A DNA stretch of 64,000 nt from Riptortus pedestris (Eukaryota > Arthropoda > Insecta > Hemiptera > Alydidae), in assembly GCA_019009955.1 (NCBI GenBank), contig CM032232.1, forward strand, positions 143,350,001 to 143,414,000. The letters run 5' to 3'. Within the stretch, counting starts at the first letter, position 1; the number at the start of each line of letters is the position of its first letter. The notes under the pieces were generated by a model. That model saw nothing but the letters and a program-made list of their open reading frames with translations, did not search any database and was not told the DNA's origin. The position numbers and the translations under genes were made by a program. Positions 56,309-64,000 of this stretch are shown one piece after another.

Positions 56309-56726
56309 AAAAGTCCGTCACGCAGGGGCTGCGTAAACTAAGCAGATTTCCCACGTGAAGTTTTACAATAGAGAAATTTCACGAAAGCCGAGCAGTTATG
56401 AAACGGCCGAACTAGCTTTTGGCGGGAAAGTCACTTCGTCCGATAGCCGCCCAGATTTAATAAAAAATGGAAATATCTCGGTTAATATTCAATATAGAGA
56501 ATAATTGTATTCAACAATATTTATAGTAAATTTAAGTTGCAATAAGACTAGTTCTATACAATTTTTCTGAAGATATTTCGAATTTTCGAAAATCCTCTCC
56601 TCTAAACCTCCCCCCCCTCCCACTTGTCCGATTTCAACCGTTAACAAACTTCATCTTTCTTTTTTACATAAAACGACCAAATATCGAGTTTGGTAACGAT
56701 CAAAAATTGCTCTAGAGCGGTAACAG

Positions 56727-56758
<32 letters not shown>

Positions 56759-56904
56759 CTATATATATATATATACAGTTTCGAACGGACCTCGTTTTCG
56801 TCATCTCCTAGGAATGATCCATGGCCATTTAAGTAAAAATTTCAAACATTCCGTCATGAGTACAACCTCAATAGCTGATTTCCCTTAAGGTAAATCTGCT
56901 AAAA
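56309..56904 (+). mobile_element. Family A copy, full length
   Basis: It starts AAAAGTCCGTCACGCAGGGG and ends GATTTCCCTTAAGGTAAATCTGCTAAAA. The body has GGCCGAACTAGCTTTTGGCGG, the CCCCCCCTCCC block, CTCTAGAGCGGTAACAG and (TA)n at 56732-56773. Confidence 0.95.
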
Positions 56905-56924
56905 TTTTACATTCTTGTACAAAA

Positions 56925-57225
56925 AAATTTATATCATCTTTATCATTCTCGATATTTGGATTTTACTGTCAACACTAAAGATATATTTCTTTTTGGCTGA
57001 TACTGGACTATTTAAGGGGGGGGGGATATAGAAAATGCAAAATATCTCCTCATTACGAGTCAAAACCTAAAGTTTTATAGAACCAATCTTGCTAAACTAT
57101 TGATACTCTACAATTGTTGTTATGTTTATTTATTCGTAACTGAAATATTAAGGGTTCAATTATGTTGTGAGATACGGTCACTAGGAAGAAGGAAATCCGC
57201 TTAGTTTACACAGCCTTTTATTAAT
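56925..57225 (-). mobile_element. Family A module fragment, diverged
   Basis: TATTTGGATTTTACTGTCAAC, GGCTGATACTGGACTATTTAAGG, ATCTCCTCATTACGAGTC and GGAAATCCGCTTAGTTTACACAGCC. Confidence 0.7.
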
Positions 57226-57233
57226 GTCAATTT

Positions 57234-57275
57234 GATTATAAGGGAAATCAGCTATTGAGGTCGTATATATATATA

Positions 57276-57319
<44 letters not shown>

Positions 57320-57778
57320 TATATATGTCTGTTAACCACTCTAGCGGTCACGCAATTTTTGTTTAATCGTCACCAAAACACGGTATTTATCGTTTTATGT
57401 AAAAAAAAAGATCAAGTTCATTAACGGCTGATATCGGACTAGTGGGAGGAGTGGGTTTAGAGAGGGGATTTTCGAAAATTCGAATATCTCCGTTACTATA
57501 CGTTCGAATCGAAAAATCACGTATTAGAACCTAAACTTATTTGCACAAATTAATTTTACTATAAATATTGTTATAAACATTTATTCTCTATCTTGAATAT
57601 TAATTAACCGAATTTTTTGCTTTTTTAATAAGTAGTAACGTACTGCTATGGTTCCCGCCGAAAGCTGGTTCGGCCGTTTCTGTAACTGATCTCCACTCAG
57701 GTAAAGGAAGATTTCTCTATTATATAACTTTTCGTGGGAAATCTGCTTAATTACGCTGCCCCTGCGTGACGGAATTTT
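57234..57778 (-). mobile_element. Family A copy with (TA)n taking the place of the tail-side block
   Basis: It starts ATAAGGGAAATCAGCTATTGAGG, goes straight to (TA)n at 57264-57329, then TGTCTGTTAACCACTCTAGCGG. It ends GGGAAATCTGCTTAATTACG then CTGCCCCTGCGTGACGG. Confidence 0.9.
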
Positions 57779-57859
57779 TTTTGCAAATACGCTCAAGTTC
57801 ATGGAACGCCCCCCCTTCTTTAGAATTCTTGTACATTCTTGATTTCAGTCGAAATATGT

Positions 57860-58035
57860 AATGAGATGAAATCACTAGGCACGAAGGAAATCTGCTATGT
57901 TTATGTATAATTTATTATTACTCTTATTATTTAATCACGGTCTAATTTTGCTACCAGAATGCAGATTTATATATTGCGACTTCACATGGGAAATCTGCTT
58001 AGTCTAGCGCAGCCCATGCGTGAAGGTTTTTTATT
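57860..58035 (-). mobile_element. Family A head fragments
   Basis: GGAAATCTGCTATGTTTATG near 57886 and a better copy with GGGAAATCTGCTTAGTCTAGC then GCAGCCCATGCGTGAAGG to 58027. Confidence 0.65.
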
Positions 58036-58757
58036 TAATTACAAAGTACATTGGTCGTTGATTCTGCGCCATTTAAATCGGTAAATGGATTGAAAATAAC
58101 TAATACATATTAATTGAGGATTGCAAACACGCTTAGAGAATATATTTCAAAAGCAATTTGAGCCACCTACAGAGAATATTAAATTCACTGGCTCAGACGT
58201 GTGCATCAATAGAGAAAACAATTCCACCGCGTTAAAATGCTTTTCATATTATTGCAGTTGTCTTTTTTTGTGTGTGTATGTATATATTTCTTTTTTTGTT
58301 ATTCGCAAATGAAAATATCCAATCTGTGCAAAAGTATGAAGTTTATAGGTATGAAATATTAATTTTCCGCCTCAGGTTTTTCGGCCTCACAAAACATTTT
58401 TATTAAAAACGGCCAAATTTAAGAGTTTCATTACGCTACAAAGTTCAATTGACTGTGAGAACTGAAATGAAAAAAAAAAAAAACGGACCCATTTGAATAA
58501 CTATTAGCAGATTTCGCTTAATTGAGGTAAAGCTTATGAATCGATATTTCAAAACATTTTTCCAATTCCCACGAATTCTATGTAACACATGATGAAAAGT
58601 AATAAGTCCTCGGCTTTAGTACAAACCTTTACAGAGAGTTGATACTATTTTTTCAATTAATTAATATTCAAACTATTTCAAGCTTATCACTATAAGGCAT
58701 TTCAGCTTGGAATAAGACTATTCATGATATATTAGGTTATTGATAACGTGAAATAAC
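58036..58757. other. Intergenic DNA, no gene recognised
   Basis: AT-rich. A worn family A tail-like phrase (AGCAGATTTCGCTTAATTGAGG) at 58505-58526. Confidence 0.45.
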
Positions 58758-58965
58758 TAAAAGTCCGTCACGCAGGGGCTGCGTAACCTAAGCAGATTGG
58801 TATCACTCTACTGATTTCATCTCACCATATGATTCCTATTTCTATGTGATCACCCAATGCGTAGTGAGGGAGGTACTAAATGCTGAAAAGGAGAAATTTC
58901 GAATAACTCGGCTAACACATGAATTACGAAAAACGTGCACAGAGCAACCATAATTTAACAAGATT
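58758..58965 (+). mobile_element. Family A head with module-X body
   Basis: A perfect head, AAAAGTCCGTCACGCAGGGG, then GGTATCACTCTACTGATTTC and AACTCGGCTAACACATGAATTACG, the same module as in the copies at 6369 and 13957. Confidence 0.8.
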
Positions 58966-59057
58966 TGTTTAGGGTTTATTTCAATAGAGGTTTTTGTAAA
59001 ACTGTAATAACCAGTGTCGTAGTAACAAACCTCGAAACCGAAAAAATTATTTAGGGG

Positions 59058-59670
59058 GCAATGAACTAAGCAGATTCAACCCAAAAAATAGTTAACTTAA
59101 TCTCTAAATCTATACGAGAGCCCGAACAGTTACGGCAAAGGGCCTCTAGATTTTGGCGGAAATTCAAAATATCGTGTTATCGGCCAAAATTTAATACAAA
59201 TGCAAATATCTCGGTTAATATTCGAGATAGGGCATAAATGTATATAACAAATTTATAGTAAATTTAATTTTCAATAAGATTGATTTGAACAATTTTTTCA
59301 TGCGACGTATAGTAACGGAGATATTTTCGAATTTTCGAAAAATCCCCCCTCTAAACCCCCCCTCCTACTGGTCCGATTTCAGCCGTTAACGAACTTGATC
59401 TTCTTTTTACATAAAACGACTAAATATCGAGTTTGGTAACGATCAAACAAAAATTGTGACCGCTAGAGCGGTAACAGACAATATTATTTATTATATACTA
59501 TATATATATATATATATTTATATATAATATATATATACAGTTTTGAACGGACCTCATTTTCGTCATCTACTAGGTAGGATCGATGGACATTTGAAGAAAA
59601 ATCTCGAATATTCCGTCATGAGTACAACCTCAATAGCTGATTTCCCTTAGGGGAAATCTGCTAAAATGTG
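59058..59670 (+). mobile_element. Family A copy, near full length, damaged head
   Basis: AACTAAGCAGATTCAACCC begins it. All later landmarks are intact to (TA)n at about 59484-59538 and the tail GATTTCCCTTAGGGGAAATCTGCTAAAA. Confidence 0.9.
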
Positions 59671-59715
59671 TAGGACCAGTCTTATTACAAATTTAGTGTC
59701 CTATAAATATTATTA

Positions 59716-59838
59716 AGAGATTTCCCTTAAGGGTTACATCAGGTACTCTTAACGCGATTTTCGAAAAAGTTCTTCAAATGTCCATGAATCCCGTGCAGGA
59801 GATGACGAAAATGGCGTAAGTTTAAAATTATATATATA
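59716..59838 (-). mobile_element. Family A tail half, cut at its (TA)n by the next element
   Basis: AGAGATTTCCCTTAAGGGTT, TGTCCATGAATCCCGTGCAGGAG, then AAAATTATATATATA where an unrelated sequence begins. Confidence 0.8.
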
Positions 59839-60431
59839 CAGGCGGACCCGATAGACGTTGTCCTGCATGATATTTCAAGGGAATGGGATGTTAAATTTAT
59901 TAATATTATGTTTAAAACAAACGCTACTTTTAATAACATAAAAAAAAAACATTTGTTATGTGCACGTTTGCCTAAAAACAAATAGAAATTAAAATATCGC
60001 GAATTTTTTATTCAGACCTCCCTTAAACCCCCTCTCCCGTTCGAACCTAAAAAAAATTAATATAGCTCATAAACATGGAAGAATTAATGCTAATTCACGT
60101 GTAGAGTTTTGTTAAGTTCGGTTCAATCGTTAGTGCCCAATAAAATTGTTGGCTCCCACTTTACTTTTTTAGTGTATATCTCGTTTATACTCTGTTATAC
60201 GACAAAAGTGAATGTAGCAAAAGTTACTCTAAATGGCAACATAAACAACTTTTAACCTAAGCATATTCGCCGAAATACCAATAGGAAACCAAATATCGCT
60301 ATTTTTAATTTTAGACCTCCCTTACGACCCCCACTCTTCCATCTGGGCGTCATCCAAACGCCTATGAAAACATTCATTCAAATCGTTCCGGCTGTTTACG
60401 AGGAGTTCAGTGATATACACACGTACAATAG

Positions 60432-60432
<1 letters not shown>
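59839..60432 (-). mobile_element. Helitron-like modular repeat, second copy
   Basis: It carries two diverged modules of the type seen at 7.1-7.9 kb (ACATTTGTTATGTGCACG near 59951 and GGCAACATAAACAACTTTT near 60236, with CAATAGGAAACCAAATATCGC and CCCCCACTC). The left end ACAGGCGGACCCGATAGACGTT is a damaged version of the terminal ACTAG…ACCCGG type. It lies between family A (TA)n and another (TA)n at 60435. Confidence 0.55.

Positions 60433-60434
<2 letters not shown>

Positions 60435-60467
<33 letters not shown>
60435..60467. repeat. (TA)n microsatellite
   Basis: About 16 TA units. Confidence 0.95.
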
Positions 60468-60469
<2 letters not shown>

Positions 60470-61205
60470 CGTTCCGATGTCCCCCTCTCTCCGTCTTTAG
60501 TTCTAAGTTTATTAAAATTTGAGTGATTGAGATAAAAATTATTCTGATTCATTATAAATTACATTAATTAATAATTAATGTTATATTGAGAAGTATTTCA
60601 GTAATTGGAGGGTTTGCTGCAAAAAGGAGGTAGCTCCAATTTTTCCAGTTTTAGGAAACCAAATAAAACGTTTAAAAAGTTCAAATTTTAAGTTATGTAA
60701 AAATATTTGTGTTGTTTACTTTCAATTATGGTGTTTACATATTAGAACAGTATTTTCATTCAAAAAATATCATCCAAATGTTGGTGGTACGTGGATGATC
60801 CTTCGAGCTTCCTCTTTGTTGCCCAAAATAATGGAATATGAGGAATGGAGGAATATGTTATATCTAATAGAATGTACTATTATTATGTATTTTTTATTCA
60901 AAGAAAACTGAAAATAAAGTACAGCAAAATTATTGGTTTTACAAACAGAAAATAACATCATTATAACGAATAATATAAAATACGAAAATAGCATCATAAC
61001 GATTGAAGCTGCATCCTTTTTGTGCCAAATAAAAGAGGTTTTTTTTTGTTTGTTTTTTTGGCACCAGAAAGTGTTTATAACTCCCAACAGCTATGGGATG
61101 GAGCTACTTCCTTTTTGCAGCAAACCCTTCAACTGTTTTTCTTTCCAGTGAAGAATATTTCTATCTATCTGATCAGCTGAGTGGATGACAGACATGTTTG
61201 CTTAC
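60470..61205. other. Intergenic DNA containing an imperfect inverted pair
   Basis: GGAGGGTTTGCTGCAAAAAGGAGGTAGCTCC (60607-60637) pairs with GGAGCTACTTCCTTTTTGCAGCAAACCCTTC (61098-61128). The arms are about 30 bp and about 520 bp outer to outer, possibly a short-TIR non-autonomous element. No gene recognised. Confidence 0.55.
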
Positions 61206-61386
61206 AATTCAGAGCTTTCCGTTTAGAGGTTATTAGAATTGACTGAAATATTTCTCATTACCATTTGTATTTATTCAATTAATATTCGTGGTGGTAACTG
61301 TTACCACGTATGTAGATTTACCTATTGCAAAACCTCGTGTGGGAAATCTGTTTCGTTTCCGCAGCCCCTGCGTGGCGGACTTTCTT
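61206..61386 (-). mobile_element. Family A short-body variant
   Basis: TTCAGAGCTTTCCGTTTAGAGG, ATTTCTCATTACCATTTGTA, GTTACCACGTATGTAGATTT, then GCAGCCCCTGCGTGGCGGACTTT. Confidence 0.85.
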
Positions 61387-61924
61387 ATTTCAATATATTC
61401 TCTTTTTATAAAATGTTTCGTCAATATAGGTCAGACGTCGTAAAAATAAAAGTTTCAAATCCATTACAAAATTATTGTTAATATATTTGCAGTTCAAATG
61501 GACAATTGAAACACCCCTGGAAATTCAAACAATGATGAAACACGCTGTAACATGTAACAAAGCAGACTACTCGATTCCTCTCCGAGCTCCTCCCATTAAT
61601 ACGTAATGAAACACAAATAGACAGTTGTACAAGTCACGCCGGCGTTGTTTGATCTTCCGTCGGCGCGGAACTGGAGACCGTTTCAAAGTTAATTAACTCT
61701 TCCATCAAGCGGAGAATGGCCGTTTGCTAACAGTGGTTAAATTGGTTACTCCATTCAGAATGTCCAAGACAAATTAATATCACTCCATAAACCCAGAGAA
61801 ATTACTAACTCCCAGTGAAGTCGTGTTTGGATTGGCTCAAAATATTGAATCGTGAGGAGTATCTTGAATCGAAATTAGCGAACTGGTTGATAAAATGTTC
61901 TATATGTAACATAAAATTAATCGA
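61387..61924. other. Intergenic DNA, no gene recognised
   Basis: A GC-richer patch (CGCCGGCGTTGTTTGATC … CGGCGCGG, 61637-61668) is unusual for the area but carries no frame. Confidence 0.4.
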
Positions 61925-62058
61925 CGTTTACATTTGTTAGCAAATTTTCCATAAATGTTAAACTAATTGAAATTGTACTTGTGTTTTTTGAAACATCTCT
62001 TAAACGTCCATCCTACCAAAGGGAATGACGAAAATGTGGACCGTTCATATATATATAT
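61925..62058 (-). mobile_element. Family A tail half, diverged, interrupted at its (TA)n
   Basis: TTAGCAAATTTTCCATAAATG, GTCCATCCTACCAAAGGGAATGACG, ACCGTTCATATATATA, then a switch to the fold-back element. Confidence 0.65.
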
Positions 62059-62707
62059 TATTTTCTCTTCTTAGGGGCTGTAAAATTACAGGTACTACTT
62101 TATTATATTGCACATTGTTATTAAACTAGAGTGTAAAAGTGGGTGTTTTTTTCTATTATTACTTACTAATACTAAAAGATACTTAAAAACTATTGCACTT
62201 AGGACTAGGGTTATAGTAACCTCCCTTGTTTTGTTTACACAGAGCAGGGTCACAGCCTTATGTTTGGTATATCTATAGTATATTGAATTTTGTTTGTTGG
62301 ACTATATTATAATTATTTACTGCAGTTTTTATACTATGTTAGAACTATTGTTATGTGTTTTTAGAATTATTGTTATATTTTATTAACCACCCTGGCTAGA
62401 AAAGGGTGGTAACCTGTAGATAACCCGTCCCAATTAGCCTGAGTTGCAAAAAGTGGACGTTAATAAATAATAATAATAATAATATTTTATTAAAGCTGTT
62501 TTCATGTTGTATGAAAGTTATTTATAATTGTTATGTTATTAGGTTACAACAGTTATTTTTAAGTGCTATTACATTTATTGCTATGTTATATTGAAGCTAT
62601 TCTTTTGTTGTACCTTCTCATGAGTGTAAAAGACTCTAGTTTAATGACAACGTGCAATATTATAAAGTAGTACATGTAATTTTACAGCCCTGAAGAAGAG
62701 AAAATAA
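62059..62707. mobile_element. Fold-back element with ~80 bp inverted ends, containing a SINE
   Basis: The left end TTATTTTCTCTTCTTAGGGGCTG…AAACTAGAGTGTAAAAG (62059-62142) and right end GAGTGTAAAAGACTCTAGTTTAATG…CAGCCCTGAAGAAGAGAAAATAA (62624-62707) are inverted copies with few differences. The right-hand CCTGAAGAAGAG followed by AAATATCGGC resembles Penelope-like terminal phrases. The SINE at 62388 sits in the AT-rich interior. Confidence 0.75.
62388..62486 (+). mobile_element. SINE, 5'-truncated, with (AAT)n tail
   Basis: CACCCTGGCTAGAAAAGGG, GGTAACCTGTAGATAACCCG, CCCAATTAGCCTGAG, TGGACGTTAATAAA then (TAA)n. This is the only SINE copy here on the plus strand. Confidence 0.88.
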
Positions 62708-62838
62708 AGAATCTCAAATATCGGCATAAACTAAGATTTTTTCACCAACATTGACCAAAACTCCAAAAAGAATAACAACACTATATATAAATATAACCTG
62801 GTCGAAAACATCAACACAATTATATATTATATATATTA

Positions 62839-62940
62839 TACTAGCTACGTTACCCGGCTTCGATCGGGAAATCATGAGTGCTTTGCTCGGGAAGACAGAA
62901 TAATGATTGAAACTTCTTATGGATTTACTATACACAATAT
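62839..62940 (-). mobile_element. Possible Helitron-like 3' terminus
   Basis: TAT|ACTAGCTACGTTACCCGG reads on the minus strand as CCGGGTAACGTAGCTAGT, and CCCGGCTTCGATCGGG forms a short CCCG/CGGG hairpin just inside. Same terminal type as 33692 and 6795. Extent to the right is unclear. Confidence 0.45.
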
Positions 62941-63051
62941 TTTTACACTTCCTATCTCACGTCTTTAGATTGCTCTTTGACCTAGTAACTAAAAGTAGTG
63001 AAGAACCACCTCCGCTGTATCAAAAGTACTATTAAGGAGTGGCCATAGGTG

Positions 63052-63266
63052 TACTAGACGGGAGGAAGTTGTTCTTGCTAGACTCAGGATCGGCCACACA
63101 TAGACACTTGATGATAAGGACTGACAACCCTATATGCAAATACTGCACCAAACACCTTACGATAAAACACATACTGACAGACTGCATCCAACGAGAAAAC
63201 CTTCACATACCCTACGATATGATAGATCTATTAACTGACACAGGCAATACATCCCACAAATATTAA
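63052..63266 (+). pseudogene. LINE ORF2 C-terminal relic with a frameshift
   Basis: EEVVLARLRIGHT is readable at about 63061-63099 and then meets a stop. One frame over, HRHLMIRTDNPICKYCTKHL and TIKHILTDC continue to TAA at 63264-63266. The joined order equals the tail at 9116-9457 (RLRxGH … HLM … CxxC … KHxLxDC), so it is the same LINE type with one frameshift. A 3' UTR with AATAAATAAAAA-like ends follows to about 63540. Confidence 0.75.
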
Positions 63267-63700
63267 CATATCTAAAAAACGTAAACATTTACAAAAGCAT
63301 AAAATAGAATAGGTTTACAGCATACTTAAAAAGATTTAAAAGGGTTAACTTTTATTATATTCATTTAGACAAAGCACGGATATGAGAAAAAAATCAGATA
63401 TTTATGAAACCAGATTTTTCCATAATATAAAAACAAAGTACAACAAAAATAAGTACATGAAGGAGTAAATAATTATTATTCAATTATGCCAATCACCATC
63501 GCTGTGGGGCACAAACCAAATAAATAAAAAACCTAATAACTAGCAAACTTTTTTAGTCTCAATGAACAAAAAGAAAAGAAAAAAATGAGTTCTTGATCAA
63601 TTCCTCTCCACTGCTCGAAATACTGTTTTCAATATAAATCATAATCATGGATAGCAATCATTTAAGTACCATTAGGATTCATAATTAGGACAGCATTGAA
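63267..63700 (+). other. Presumed LINE 3' UTR, then AT-rich intergenic DNA
   Basis: CACAAACCAAATAAATAAAAAACC near 63508 resembles the AAAT tail of the other copy. Nothing else seen. Confidence 0.4.
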
Positions 63701-63702
63701 TA

Positions 63703-64000
63703 CAAATTTATTTGTCCGTTACCGCTCTAGCGGTCGCAATTTTGGTTTAATCGTTTGATGAAAAAAAGAAAGAGTGAGTTCGTTAATGGCTGAAATCAGA
63801 CCACTGGAAGGGGGGGGGGGGTTAGAGGGGAGGAATTTCGAAAATTCTTAATATCTCCGTTATTATTCGCCGGATCGATAAAGCGTATAAAACCAATCTT
63901 ATAGAAAATTTAAAGTTCTATACATGTTGTTATGTACGTTTTTTTTTTGTTTTGTTTTTTTTCCATTATCTTGATTATTAATCGAGATATTTGCATTTTT
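63703..64000 (-). mobile_element. Family A copy running off the window
   Basis: TTTGTCCGTTACCGCTCTAGCGGTCGC, GGCTGAAATCAGACCACTGG, a poly-G block at 63811-63820, ATCTCCGTTATTATTCGCCGG and ATCGAGATATTTGCATTTTT, in the expected order. The head lies beyond position 64000. Confidence 0.9.

Overview
This window reads as non-coding, repeat-dominated nuclear DNA of an animal, most likely an arthropod (probably an insect). The reasons are strong AT-richness, many long (TA)n, (CA)n, (GA)n and (CT)n tracts, tRNA-derived SINEs, relics of several eukaryotic transposon classes (LINE, Penelope-like, Helitron, Tc1/mariner, piggyBac-like), and no operon structure or continuous long gene. I cannot name the species. 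No intact conserved gene is visible. The best host-coding candidate is one short exon with a signal peptide and splice donor on the minus strand near 1.3-1.5 kb.

The dominant structure is one interspersed family, called family A here, present in roughly 30 full or partial copies on both strands from about 6.4 kb to the right edge. Its head is AGTCCGTCACGCAGGGGCTG and its tail is GGGAAATCTGCTAAAA. In between lie a subterminal inverted pair (AGCAGATTTCCC / GGGAAATCTGCT), a poly-C block, a short ACCGCT-AG-AGCGGT hairpin and a (TA)n tract at a fixed place. The tail carries a TTTCCC-TTAA-GGGAAA stem-loop. Copies are about 0.6 kb; some have extra ~300 bp internal modules. The plan resembles Helentron-associated (HINE/DINE-1-like) non-autonomous elements, but no autonomous partner is present, so the assignment is inferred.

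Family A copies act as landing platforms. A Helitron relic with a helicase fragment (33692-34933), a Tc1-like remnant (21399-22014), other Helitron-like ends and a Penelope-like fold-back lie in or beside their (TA)n tracts. A SINE with a 9 bp target duplication (14092-14350) and a piggyBac-like element carrying a 30 bp minisatellite reading frame (45752-47348) sit elsewhere in copies.

Layout: 0-2.7 kb holds a Penelope-like RT relic, the candidate secreted exon, a ~70 bp tandem array and a TATA/Inr promoter-like site. 2.7-6.3 kb is featureless. 6.7-8.1 kb is a Helitron-like modular repeat. 9.1-9.7 kb is a LINE 3' end. 11.7-12.2 kb is a 123 bp tandem array. 13-17.4 kb holds family A, a SINE and a fold-back element with tRNA-like arms. 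18-20.1 kb is a pair of adjoining arrays (61 bp, then ~365 bp units). 20.5-28.2 kb holds family A and a large inverted duplication. 29.7 kb is a GC-rich hairpin block. 30.5 kb is a 27 bp minisatellite. 32.4-36.7 kb holds family A with the Helitron and a direct duplication. 37.7-40.3 kb is a 106 bp satellite. 41-43 kb holds family A and a Penelope-like terminus. 43.7-44.8 kb is a 67 bp array. 45.7-47.4 kb is the piggyBac-like element. 47.7-64 kb is mostly family A with a palindromic MITE, SINEs, a second modular repeat, a fold-back and a second LINE relic.

Repeat boundaries were read by eye and are approximate unless a diagnostic terminus is stated.
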